Position numbers and translations under genes: made by a program
Assembly: GCA_036258315.1 (NCBI GenBank)
Contig: DATADX010000029.1
Span: forward strand, 1-64,000
Length of the DNA: 64,000 bases
Direction: 5' to 3'
Origin: DASSYK01 sp036258315
Lineage (GTDB): Bacteria; Actinomycetota; Thermoleophilia; Solirubrobacterales; 70-9
Part shown: positions 32,683 through 40,715 of the stretch, piece after piece
How positions within the stretch are numbered: the first letter of the stretch is position 1
Layout: each line of letters begins with the position of its first letter
Notes under the pieces: generated by a model
The model's input: only the letters and a program-made list of their open reading frames with translations
Databases searched by the model: none
Told to the model about the DNA's origin: nothing

Positions 32683-33558
32683 TTAGCGAGCCAATACCTC
32701 GCGAGCCTCGGCGACGTCCCGGTTCATCGCGGCGATCAGCTCCTCGCGGCCGGGGAACCGCTTCTCGCCTCGCAGGCGCTTCACGAACGCGACTCGGAGG
32801 TTCTGGCCGTAGAGGTCGCCGTCGAAATCGAGCAGGTAGGCCTCGACGAGGAGCCCGCGCCCGGTCTCGAAGGTCGGCCGGACGCCGACGTTGACCGCGG
32901 CGGGATGACCGTTGGCGAACCCCGCGTACACGCCGTGCCCGGGGATCACGAGGGAGTCGTCGGGGACGACGTTCGCCGTCGGAAAGCCGAGCTCGCGGCC
33001 GACCCGGTCACCGGTCACGACGTTGCCCTCGAGCATGAACGGCGCCCCGAGGCACACCATCGCCTGCTCGACGTCGCCCGCCCCGACGAGGGCGCGGATC
33101 CTGCTCGAGGAGACCGTCTCGCCGGCGACCTCGACGAGCGGCACGACGCGGGTCTCGAACTCGTCGCGAGAGGCGAGCATCTCGGGGTCGCCCTTTGCCT
33201 TGGCGCCGAACCGGAAGTTCTCACCGACCGACACCTTCGTCGCCCCGAGCCTCCCGATCAGGACGTCCTCGATGAACTGCTCGGCCGTCAGCTTCGAGAA
33301 CTGGCGGTCGAACGGGATCACGACCAGCTCGTCGACGCCGAGGCCGTCGATCACGTCGCGCTTCACCTTGAAGGGCATGATCAGCTTCGGGGCCGCCTCG
33401 GCGTGGATCACCTGGAGCGGGTGCGGGTCGAAGGTGAGCACGGTGTCGGCGTCGTCGATCACCGCCTGGTGGCCGACGTGAACCCCGTCGAAGGTCCCGA
33501 TTGCGACGTGCCGCTCGCGCGGCTCGGCGTCGGGAAGTCTTGTCACCTGGATGCTCAT
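32683..33558 (-). CDS. ribF: bifunctional riboflavin kinase/FAD synthetase
   Basis: The 291-residue enzyme makes FMN and then FAD. The N-terminal adenylyltransferase domain has AIGTFDGVHVGHQAVI and TFDPHPLQV, and SSSRIRALV lies near residue 150. The C-terminal kinase domain has GRELGFPTANV and HGVYAGF, with VNVGVRPTF and VEAYLLDFDGDLYG. The ATG overlaps the truB stop (ATGA). Confidence 0.95.
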   Translation of the reverse strand: MSIQVTRLPDAEPRERHVAIGTFDGVHVGHQAVIDDADTVLTFDPHPLQVIHAEAAPKLIMPFKVKRDVIDGLGVDELVVIPFDRQFSKLTAEQFIEDVLIGRLGATKVSVGENFRFGAKAKGDPEMLASRDEFETRVVPLVEVAGETVSSSRIRALVGAGDVEQAMVCLGAPFMLEGNVVTGDRVGRELGFPTANVVPDDSLVIPGHGVYAGFANGHPAAVNVGVRPTFETGRGLLVEAYLLDFDGDLYGQNLRVAFVKRLRGEKRFPGREELIAAMNRDVAEAREVLAR

Positions 33559-34340
33559 CCGAGGACGACCTCTGGCCGCAGATTCTCACCATCTCGGCGC
33601 GCGACTGCGATCAGGCGGCCGTCGAGGGTGAGCCGAGCGTGCGTCGCGCCCTCCGGCACCCGGCTGGCGAGCGCGGCGCCGTGCCCGACGCGCTCGGCCT
33701 CGGCCGGCTCGAGGCGGCGCTCGGGGAGGAAGCAGGTCAGCTCCTCGACCGTGATCTCGCGATCGCCCCCGGCCGGGACCTGGAACGGGCCGATCGCCGT
33801 CCGGCGGAGCGACTCGCAGTAGGCATCGTCCAGGGTCTCGATCAGGGTGCGGATGTAAGTCCCCGACGCGCACTCGACCTCGAACCGGGCGGAGGTCGCG
33901 TCGTGGTCGAGGAGCTCGGCGCGGTGCACGGTGACCGTCCGCGCCGGCGTCTCGACGGTCTCGCCGCGGTGCGCCCGCCGGTAGAGGCGCTCGCCCTCGA
34001 CCTTGACGGCCGAGGTGATCGGGACCCGCTGCTCGACCTCCCCGGTCGGCAGCTCCAGTCTCTCGGGGATCCGCCCCGTCTCGGTCAGCTCGCCATCGGG
34101 ATCGCCGGTGGTCGAGCGCCAGCCGAGCCGCGCGGTGGCGACATAGGTCTTCGGCAAGGCCAGCAGGAAGCGCTGCAGGCGCGTCGCCCGGCCGAGCAGC
34201 ACGATCAGGAGCCCGGTCGCGAACGGGTCGAGCGTGCCGGCGTGGCCGGCCTTCACTCCCCCGCGCTCGCGGCGTACGCGGGCGACGACGTCGTGTGAGG
34301 TGACACCGGCGGGCTTGTCCACCAGCAGCGCCCCGGTCAA
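33555..34340 (-). CDS. truB: tRNA pseudouridine(55) synthase
   Basis: TruB makes pseudouridine 55 in tRNA. The 261-residue protein carries the catalytic Asp in KAGHAGTLDPFATGLL and the motifs GRATRLQRFLL, SAVKVEGERLYRRAHRGE and ASGTYIRTLI. TTG 34340 gives the family start LTGALLVDKPAGVTSHDVV and lies 4 nt after the nrnA stop. Longer starts would overlap nrnA. The stop overlaps ribF. Confidence 0.94.
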   Translation of the reverse strand: MTGALLVDKPAGVTSHDVVARVRRERGGVKAGHAGTLDPFATGLLIVLLGRATRLQRFLLALPKTYVATARLGWRSTTGDPDGELTETGRIPERLELPTGEVEQRVPITSAVKVEGERLYRRAHRGETVETPARTVTVHRAELLDHDATSARFEVECASGTYIRTLIETLDDAYCESLRRTAIGPFQVPAGGDREITVEELTCFLPERRLEPAEAERVGHGAALASRVPEGATHARLTLDGRLIAVARRDGENLRPEVVLG

Positions 34341-34344
34341 GCGG

Positions 34345-35334
34345 CTAGCCGGCTCGGGAAAGCTCCGCGCGAAGGAACGCGAGGATCCGCTCGTAGTCGA
34401 GGTCGGTCCCGAATCCAGCGGCGCGGCGGTGGCCTCCCCCACCCTGCTTGCGGGCGATCTCGGACACGTCGACGCTTCCGTCGGTCGAGCGCAGGCTCAC
34501 CTTGCGGGCGGTGCGGCTTCCCTGCTGGTCGCGGACGACGGCGGCGATCAGGGCCCCGTCGATCGTGCGGACGTGATCGATGATCCCCTCGGTCAGCACC
34601 TCTCCCCCGCCCGTCGCGGCGTAGTCGGCGGCGGAGATGTACGTGATCGCGAGCGCGCCCTGCCCGTGCAGCTCGATCTTCTCGAGGGCGCGGGCGAGCA
34701 GCTTCAGCTTCTCGATCGGCGCGTGCTCGTAGAGGCGCCGGTAGACGTCGTTGACCTGCACCCCCGCCTCGAGCAGCGCCGCGGCCATCCGGTGTGAGCG
34801 GGCGTCGGTGTTCTCGTACATGAACTTGCCCGTGTCGGTGACGAGGCCCACGTAGAGGGCGTTGGCGACCTCGGGCGTCAGGTCGACGCCGAGCAGGCCG
34901 GTCAGCTCGTAGACGATCTCGGCGGTGCACGAGGCCTCGACGTCGACGAGGTTGACGTCGCCGAACCGGGTGTTGTCGTGGTGGTGGTCGATGTTGATCA
35001 CGCGGGTGCCGTTCGAGAGCCAATCGACGGGCATCCGGTCGATGTTGCCGCAGTCGAGGAAGATCACGGTGCGATCGGCGAGGTCGGCCGGCGGCTCGTG
35101 GAACACCTCCTCGAGCGGCAGGAACCGGTACTCGACCGGGAGCGGGAACTCCTTCGCGCCGAGGAACATGATCGAGTCCTTGCCGAGCGCGCCGAGGATC
35201 TGGTGCATCGCCAGCAGCGAGCCGAGCGCGTCGCCGTCGGGGTTCTCGTGCGTCGTCAGGAGGAAGCGCTCGCCGCTGCGAAGCTCCTCCACGACCTCCT
35301 GGAGGTCGGTGGGCGTCACCTGCGTCGAGCTCAC
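34345..35334 (-). CDS. nrnA: DHH-family oligoribonuclease/pAp phosphatase
   Basis: The 329-residue DHH/DHHA1 phosphoesterase has THENPDGDALGS, LDCGNIDR, the signature NIDHHHDN and the DHHA1 substrate motif GGGGHRRAAGF. Relatives (NrnA) degrade very short RNAs and convert pAp to AMP. The start is GTG 35334, overlapping the rbfA stop (GTGA). Its place between rbfA and truB is conserved in Actinobacteria. Confidence 0.93.
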   Translation of the reverse strand: MSSTQVTPTDLQEVVEELRSGERFLLTTHENPDGDALGSLLAMHQILGALGKDSIMFLGAKEFPLPVEYRFLPLEEVFHEPPADLADRTVIFLDCGNIDRMPVDWLSNGTRVINIDHHHDNTRFGDVNLVDVEASCTAEIVYELTGLLGVDLTPEVANALYVGLVTDTGKFMYENTDARSHRMAAALLEAGVQVNDVYRRLYEHAPIEKLKLLARALEKIELHGQGALAITYISAADYAATGGGEVLTEGIIDHVRTIDGALIAAVVRDQQGSRTARKVSLRSTDGSVDVSEIARKQGGGGHRRAAGFGTDLDYERILAFLRAELSRAG

Positions 35335-35672
35335 CGGTCGAGCAGGCGAGAGATGCGGGCGCCGCGGTCCACACTCTCGTCATAGTGGAAGGTCAAGGTC
35401 GGAATCCGCTTGATGCGCATCTCGCTCGCGATCTTGCCTTGAAGAAACCCATGAGAGGACCCGAGCCCGGCGAGCGTCTCATCGCGCTCGGCTGCTGAGC
35501 CGAGCACGCTCACGTATACGCGCGCGGTGCGCAGGTCGGGAGAGGTGTCTACGTCGGTCACGGTCACGAATCCGATTCGAGGATCCTTCAACTCGGTCGC
35601 TATCGCGGCAGCGAGGACCTCGCGAATCGCCTCGTTGACGCGCCGCATCCGGGCGGTTGGCATCTCGCCCAT
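35331..35672 (-). CDS. rbfA: 30S ribosome-binding factor A
   Basis: RbfA matures the 3' minor domain of 16S rRNA. The 113-residue KH-type protein contains RMRRVNEAIREVLAA, LKDPRIGFVTVTDVD, SPDLRTARVYVSVLG and IPTLTFHYDESVD. ATG 35672 and ATG 35663 are both possible starts. The 51-bp gap to the DUF503 gene shows no terminator. Confidence 0.94.
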   Translation of the reverse strand: MGEMPTARMRRVNEAIREVLAAAIATELKDPRIGFVTVTDVDTSPDLRTARVYVSVLGSAAERDETLAGLGSSHGFLQGKIASEMRIKRIPTLTFHYDESVDRGARISRLLDR

Positions 35673-35723
35673 GACCCTAACAGCCAGCAGTAAATGAGAA
35701 TCAGGGCGCGTTGCAGCGATCCG

Positions 35724-36020
35724 CTAGCCGCGGATGTCCTCCAGGCTGAGCAGATCGCGCTCGAACGCGCAGCCATCGGGGCAGCGGCTCTCGATGAAGC
35801 GCTGCACGGCATCCGCACGGTCTCCCACCTCGGGCCCGCCGACGAGCGCGCAGACGAGCGTTGAGCGCTGCCACTTGTCGTGTCCCTCGGTCTCCGCGAC
35901 CGATGCTCCGAAGCGATCGCGAATCCCGTCCTTGAGCGACTTCAGCAGCTTGCGCTTCCCCTTCAGGTCCTGGACCTCACCGAAATGAAGCCGCGCCTCG
36001 AGGACGCAGACGAAGGTCAC
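35724..36020 (-). CDS. DUF503 (YlxP-like) protein
   Basis: The 98-residue protein matches the DUF503 family: FVCVLEARLHFGEVQDLKGK, KRKLLKSLKDGIRDRFGASV and the strand HDKWQRSTLVCALVG. It is routinely found between infB and rbfA. Its function is unproven, with a role in ribosome or RNA metabolism inferred from position only. The start is GTG 36020, 4 nt after the infB stop. Confidence 0.9.
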   Translation of the reverse strand: MTFVCVLEARLHFGEVQDLKGKRKLLKSLKDGIRDRFGASVAETEGHDKWQRSTLVCALVGGPEVGDRADAVQRFIESRCPDGCAFERDLLSLEDIRG

Positions 36021-36024
36021 GCCG

Positions 36025-38322
36025 CTACTCGAGCGTCTTCTCGACCTGCTTGACCTCGAACAGCTCGAGCACGTCGCCTTCCTTCACGTCGGCGAAGCCC
36101 TCGAGCACGATCCCGCACTCCTGGCCCTCCTCCACCTCGGCGACGTCGTCCTTGAAGCGCCGCAGCGAGCCGACCCGGCCCGACCAGATGATCGTGCCGT
36201 CGCGCACGAGGCGGACCTGCGCGCCGCGGGTCACCTTGCCGTCTGTGACCAGGCAGCCCGCGATCGTGCCGACGCGGGAAGCCTTGAAGGTCTGCTTGAC
36301 CTCGGCCTGGCCGAGGGTCTCCTCGACCTCCTCGGGCTCGAGCATGCCCTCCATCGCCGCCCGGAGATCCTCGGTGACCTTGTAGATCACGGTGTAGGTA
36401 CGGATGTCGACCCCCTCGCGGTCGGCGGCGCGGCGAGCCTCGACGAGCGGGCGCACGTTGAAGCCGATGATCACCGCGTCCGAGGCCGAGGCGAGCATCA
36501 CGTCGGACTCGTTGATACCGCCGGTCTGGGCGTGGATCACGTTGACCGCGATCTGGTCCTGGGGCACCTTGGCGATCTCGTCCTCGAGCGCCTCGAGCGA
36601 GCCGGCGACGTCCGCCTTGAGCACGATGTTGAGCTCCTGGAGCTGCCCCTCGCGCGCCTTCTCGAAGACCTCCTCCAGGGTGACCTTGCGGGTCTGGCGG
36701 CGCGCCAGCGCCTCCGACTTCAGGCGGGTCTCCCGCTCCTGGGCGAGCTGCCGGGCGCGGCGCTCGTTCTCGACCACCTGCACGTGCTCGCCGGCCTCGC
36801 AGACGCCGTCGAACCCGAGCACCTCGACCGGCATTCCGGGGGTCGCCTCCTGGACCCGCTCGCCGCGGTGATCGAGCATCGCCCGGACCTTGCCCCATAC
36901 GGCGCCGGCGACGACGGCGTCACCGACCTTGAGGGTGCCCCGCTGGACGAGCACGCCGGTGACCGGGCCGCGCCCCGGGTCGAGTTGGGACTCGATCACG
37001 GCGCCGGAGGCGGGGGCGTTCGGGTTGGCGGCGAGCTCCTCCAGATCGGTGACGAGCACGATCATCTCGAGCAGGTTGTCGAGCCCGTCCTTGGTCTTCG
37101 CGGAGACGTCGGCGTAGACGGTGTGGCCTCCCCACTCCTCGGGGTTGAGGTCGTGGTTGGCGAGCTCGGTGCGGACGCGATTCGGGTCGGCTCCCTCCTT
37201 GTCGACCTTGTTGACGGCGACCAGCATCGGCACGTCGGCGGCGCGGGCGTGGTCGATCGCCTCGACGGTCTGCGGCATCACGCCGTCGTCGGCGGCGACG
37301 ACGATCACGGCGACGTCGGTGACCGACGCGCCGCGCGCCCGCATCGCCGTGAACGCCTCGTGGCCTGGGGTGTCGAGGAAGGTGAGCGTCCTGCCGTCGT
37401 GGCGGACCTGGTAGGCGCCGATGTGCTGGGTGATCCCGCCGGCCTCTCCGGCCGCCACCTCGGTCTGGCGGATCGCGTCCAGCAGCGAGGTCTTGCCGTG
37501 GTCGACGTGTCCCATCACGGTGACGACGGGCGGGCGCTCCTTCAGGTCCTTCGGGTCGTCCTCGATCGCGGGCGCCTCGATCTCCTCCTCCGCAGCGGTG
37601 ACGATCTCGACCTTGCGGTCGAACCTCTTCGCGATCGCCTCGATCGAGTCGTCGGTGAGGGTCTGGGTCAGGGTCGCCATCTGGCCGCCCTCCATCAGCG
37701 CCTTGATCAGCTCGGAGGCGCCGAGCCCGAGTGACTCGGCCACCTCGCGGACGGTCGCTCCGGAGTTGACCTTGATCGTCGGCGCCTCCTCCGGGGCCTC
37801 CTGCGAGCGGTCGACCGGCTCTTCGAGGAGCGGCCTGCGGCGGCGTCCGCCCCTTCGACGGGGCGGGCGCGGCGGCGGCTGATTCTTGTTCATCTGCTCG
37901 CGGCGTGCGGCCTGCGAGTCGATCACGACGCGGCGCCTCTTCTTCCCACCGGCCTTGGCCTCGCCGGAGGCGGCCTTGGCCTGCAACGGCCGCACGGGAG
38001 CCTGCGGCTCTCCGTCGCTCTTCGCGGCTGCAGCGGGGGCGGCCGTCGGCGCCGCCGCGGCCTTCGGCTTCGGAGCCTGCTTCGGCTTCGCGGCGGGCTT
38101 CGGCTTCGCGGCGGGCTTCGGCTCCTCCCTGGTCGCCGCCTTCGGCCTCTCCTTGGTGGCCGTGCCGCCGCCGGAGCCCTTCAGGGCGGCCAGTGCGTCC
38201 GACTCCTCGACACTCGACTGGGCGGCCTTCGCCTCGATGCCGGCCGACTTCAGCGCGGCGAGGACTTCCTTGCTCGTCAGGCCCTGGGCCTTCGCTATCT
38301 CGTGAACTCGCTTCTTCGCCAA
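36025..38322 (-). CDS. infB: translation initiation factor IF-2
   Basis: IF-2 is the GTPase that recruits initiator tRNA to the 30S subunit and drives subunit joining. The 765-residue protein has an N-terminal IF2-N domain and a Lys/Pro/Ala low-complexity linker (about residues 50-150). A basic Arg patch (RPPRRRGGRRRR) precedes a second IF2-N module. The G domain then has GHVDHGKTSLLD (271-282), DTPGHEAFT and NKVD, followed by domains II-IV. The start is TTG 38322, 9 nt after the nusA stop. The ylxR gene often found between nusA and infB in Actinobacteria is absent. Confidence 0.97.
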   Translation of the reverse strand: MAKKRVHEIAKAQGLTSKEVLAALKSAGIEAKAAQSSVEESDALAALKGSGGGTATKERPKAATREEPKPAAKPKPAAKPKQAPKPKAAAAPTAAPAAAAKSDGEPQAPVRPLQAKAASGEAKAGGKKRRRVVIDSQAARREQMNKNQPPPRPPRRRGGRRRRPLLEEPVDRSQEAPEEAPTIKVNSGATVREVAESLGLGASELIKALMEGGQMATLTQTLTDDSIEAIAKRFDRKVEIVTAAEEEIEAPAIEDDPKDLKERPPVVTVMGHVDHGKTSLLDAIRQTEVAAGEAGGITQHIGAYQVRHDGRTLTFLDTPGHEAFTAMRARGASVTDVAVIVVAADDGVMPQTVEAIDHARAADVPMLVAVNKVDKEGADPNRVRTELANHDLNPEEWGGHTVYADVSAKTKDGLDNLLEMIVLVTDLEELAANPNAPASGAVIESQLDPGRGPVTGVLVQRGTLKVGDAVVAGAVWGKVRAMLDHRGERVQEATPGMPVEVLGFDGVCEAGEHVQVVENERRARQLAQERETRLKSEALARRQTRKVTLEEVFEKAREGQLQELNIVLKADVAGSLEALEDEIAKVPQDQIAVNVIHAQTGGINESDVMLASASDAVIIGFNVRPLVEARRAADREGVDIRTYTVIYKVTEDLRAAMEGMLEPEEVEETLGQAEVKQTFKASRVGTIAGCLVTDGKVTRGAQVRLVRDGTIIWSGRVGSLRRFKDDVAEVEEGQECGIVLEGFADVKEGDVLELFEVKQVEKTLE

Positions 38323-38331
38323 CTTCGCCGT

Positions 38332-40086
38332 TTACTCCCCGGCCGTCCGCTCGTCGGCGGCCTTGACGGTCTCGGGCTCGTCGGAGCTCTGCGCCTCTGG
38401 CGCACCGCCGTCCTGCGGGCTCTCCTGGTCGGATCCTTCTCCGCTCGTCTCGGCCTCGGCGTCGTCGTCCTCCGACTCCTCGGCCGCCTTCTCGCCAGCC
38501 TCTGCCTCGGCCTCTGCCTCGGCGGGCTCTTCGGCCTCCGCTGCCTCGGCCTCGTCCTCAACGACCTCCTCCGCCGCGGCCTCGGCGGCTTCCTCGGCCT
38601 CCTCGCCCTCGCCGGACTCCTCCGCCTCGGCCTCCTCCTCGACCGCCTCGGCGGCGGCCGCGTCGAACTGGCTCTCGGCCCTGTCGACGATCGCCGCGAC
38701 GTCGTCCTCGGGCGCATCGGGGGCTGCGAGCTTCTCGACCTCGTCGTCGCCGAGCGGGGAGAGGACGGCCACCTGGTTGGTGTCGAACCGGGCCAGCGCC
38801 TGATGCTGGGGCAGGCCGCAGTAGTGCGAGCCCTCGAGCGCCGCGTTCGGGCAGCGGCGCCCCGTCGTCAGCACCGCCATGCAGCGGCCGTCGGCGGCGG
38901 TCTCCTCACCCTCGTACTCGATGTCCTGCTCCTGCTGGGCGAAGTCCGTCTCGGAGGTGATGTCGACCTTCCAGCCGGTCAGCCGAGCCGCCAGCCGCGC
39001 GTTCTGGCCGTCGCGCCCGATCGCCAGCGAGAGCTGGTCGTCGGGGACGATCACGGTTGCCTCCTTGGTCTCGTCGTCGACGAGCACCTCCCGCACGCGG
39101 GCGGGAGAGAGCGCCTTGGCGACGAACCGGGCGGGCTCCTCGTTGAAGGGAATGATGTCGATCTTCTCGCCGCGGAGCTCGGAAACGACCATCCGCACCC
39201 GCGAGCCGCGGGGGCCGACGCAGGCGCCGACCGGGTCCACCCCGTCGGCATGAGAGATGACGGCGATCTTCGAGCGCCAGCCCGGCTCGCGGGCGACGCC
39301 GGTGATCTCGACCAGCTTGTCGGCGATCTCGGGCACCTCGAGCTCGAACAGCTTCTTGATCAGCTCGGGGTTGCGGCGTGAGACGACGATGCTCGGGCCC
39401 TTGGTGTCAGCGGATACGTCGGTGATCACGGCCTTCACCCGCATCCCGTGGTCGTAGCGCTCGTTGTAGACCTGCTCGGATCGAGGCAGCAGCGCCTCGA
39501 CCCGCTCGCGCAGCTGCACGAGGGTGTAGCGGTTGTCGGACTGCTGGATGATCCCGGTGATCAGCTCGCCGACGCGGTCCTTGTACTCCTCGTACATCAT
39601 CCCGCGCTCGGCCTCGCGGATCCGCTGCAGGATCACCTGCTTGGCCGTCTGGGCGGCGATCCGCCCGAAGTCCTCTGGCGTGACGTCGCGCGTCTCGATC
39701 TGATCGAGGTGGGGCTGCAGGCGCTCGGGCTCGACCTCGGGCTCCTCGCTCTCGCGGCGCTCGCCCGTCTCGGGATCGACGCTGGGTCCGCTCTGCTGGA
39801 TCTCGGGCACCGGCTCGCCGGCGGCCTCGGCCGCCTCGGCCGCCTGGAGCTGCTCCTCGAACTGCTCGTCGAGCAGCCGCTGCTCGAGCTCCTCGGGGAC
39901 GATCAGCTCGAAGACGCGGAAGTCCGCGGTGTTGTGGTCCAGCTCGACCTTGGCGTACTTCGCCGAGTTCGGGGTCTTCTTGTACGCGGAGAGGAGCGCA
40001 TCGGAGAGCGCGTCCATCAGAGTGTCAGCGGCGATTCCCTTCTCCTGCTCCAGCGCCCTGACGGCGTCCACTATGTCCTGAGTCAC
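38332..40086 (-). CDS. nusA: transcription factor NusA with an added Cys/His zinc-binding-like motif
   Basis: The 584-residue protein has the NusA N-terminal domain with an acidic insert (about residues 62-130). An S1 domain (VKAVITDVSADTKGPSIVVS) and two KH domains (GACVGPRGSRVRMV; LAIGRDGQNARLAARL) follow. After KH2 comes an unusual block, C402-x9-C412-x10-C423-x4-H428 (RCMAVLTTGRRCPNA, GSHYCGLPQH). It resembles small DUF5763-like Cys/His modules and is not part of standard NusA. The last 150 or so residues are a Glu/Ala-rich acidic tail. The start is GTG 40086, overlapping the rimP stop (GTGA). Confidence 0.95.
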   Translation of the reverse strand: MTQDIVDAVRALEQEKGIAADTLMDALSDALLSAYKKTPNSAKYAKVELDHNTADFRVFELIVPEELEQRLLDEQFEEQLQAAEAAEAAGEPVPEIQQSGPSVDPETGERRESEEPEVEPERLQPHLDQIETRDVTPEDFGRIAAQTAKQVILQRIREAERGMMYEEYKDRVGELITGIIQQSDNRYTLVQLRERVEALLPRSEQVYNERYDHGMRVKAVITDVSADTKGPSIVVSRRNPELIKKLFELEVPEIADKLVEITGVAREPGWRSKIAVISHADGVDPVGACVGPRGSRVRMVVSELRGEKIDIIPFNEEPARFVAKALSPARVREVLVDDETKEATVIVPDDQLSLAIGRDGQNARLAARLTGWKVDITSETDFAQQEQDIEYEGEETAADGRCMAVLTTGRRCPNAALEGSHYCGLPQHQALARFDTNQVAVLSPLGDDEVEKLAAPDAPEDDVAAIVDRAESQFDAAAAEAVEEEAEAEESGEGEEAEEAAEAAAEEVVEDEAEAAEAEEPAEAEAEAEAGEKAAEESEDDDAEAETSGEGSDQESPQDGGAPEAQSSDEPETVKAADERTAGE

Positions 40087-40532
40087 GCAGCCACCTCCTT
40101 TGCGTCGGGTAGTAGGTTCGAGCGGCGCACCGCGGCGAGCGGAATCGACACCGGTCCGTCCCCCGAGTCGACGCTGACCGTCTCGTCGTCGGCGCCGGCC
40201 AGGCGTCCGGTGAAGCTCTTGTGGCCGGCGACCTCCTCCGAGGTGCGGACCCGGACGCGGTGCCCGATGAAGCGGCGGAAGTGCTCCGGCTTCGTCAGCG
40301 GGCGCTCAGGGCCGGGCGAGGAGACCTCCAGCGCCCAATCCTCGTTCACGTCCCGGAGATGGCCCGTGACGGTCTCGCACAGCGCGAGATCGACGCCCCC
40401 CTCGCGGTCGATCGTGATCCGGAGGCGCTCAGCCGCGACCTGCTCGAGCGCGAGCAGCTCGACGTCCGGCTGGTTCTCGCGCAGCCGCCCCTCGATCGTC
40501 TCCTCAAGCCGGTTCAGCTCTCTGTCGCTCAT
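40083..40532 (-). CDS. rimP: ribosome maturation factor RimP
   Basis: This 149-residue 30S maturation factor contains LRITIDREGGVDLALCETVT, ALEVSSPGPERPLTKPEHF and the C-terminal SH3-like part. ATG 40532 is chosen because GGAGAGAAGG directly precedes it. The longer frame runs into the leader hairpin. It is the first gene of the rimP-nusA-infB operon, and its leader contains a promoter followed by an intrinsic terminator. Confidence 0.93.
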   Translation of the reverse strand: MSDRELNRLEETIEGRLRENQPDVELLALEQVAAERLRITIDREGGVDLALCETVTGHLRDVNEDWALEVSSPGPERPLTKPEHFRRFIGHRVRVRTSEEVAGHKSFTGRLAGADDETVSVDSGDGPVSIPLAAVRRSNLLPDAKEVAA

Positions 40533-40562
40533 CCTTCTCTCCGTGAACCGGGGTCGGTGCCC

Positions 40563-40590
40563 AAAAAAAGGCGGGCAACCGCCCACCTTT
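40563..40590 (-). terminator. intrinsic terminator in the rimP-nusA leader (candidate attenuator)
   Basis: On the minus strand, AAAGGTGGGC-GGTT-GCCCGCCTTT forms a 10-bp stem with one G-U pair, followed by more U residues (seven T in all). It lies 31 nt before the rimP ATG and downstream of a good promoter, so transcripts for rimP must pass it. Confidence 0.75.
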
Positions 40591-40626
40591 CGACACGCAT
40601 CCGGTGTGAAAAAGGTTCCGGCAGCG

Positions 40627-40654
40627 AGTATAGCCACGCCTGTTGCTTGCGCAA
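40627..40654 (-). promoter_or_regulatory. promoter of the rimP-nusA-infB operon
   Basis: On the minus strand, TTGCGC (40649-40654), a 16-bp spacer and TATACT (40627-40632) make one of the best promoter matches in the window. The -35 lies in a perfect palindrome, CTTGCGCAAG (40646-40655). Predicted initiation is near 40620, about 85 nt before rimP. Confidence 0.65.
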
Positions 40655-40662
40655 GGCGAGCG

Positions 40663-40696
40663 AAAGAGGCGGGCCGCGCCTCGCGCGCGACCCGCC
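40663..40696 (-). terminator. terminator of the lipoprotein gene
   Basis: On the minus strand, GGCGGG-U-CGCGC pairs with GCGCG-G-CCCGCC (12 bp including one U-G) around loop GCGAG, then TCTTT. It lies 20 bp after the lipoprotein stop and just upstream of the rimP promoter. Confidence 0.6.
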
Positions 40697-40715
40697 GTTC
40701 CGCTCCAGGCCGGCG

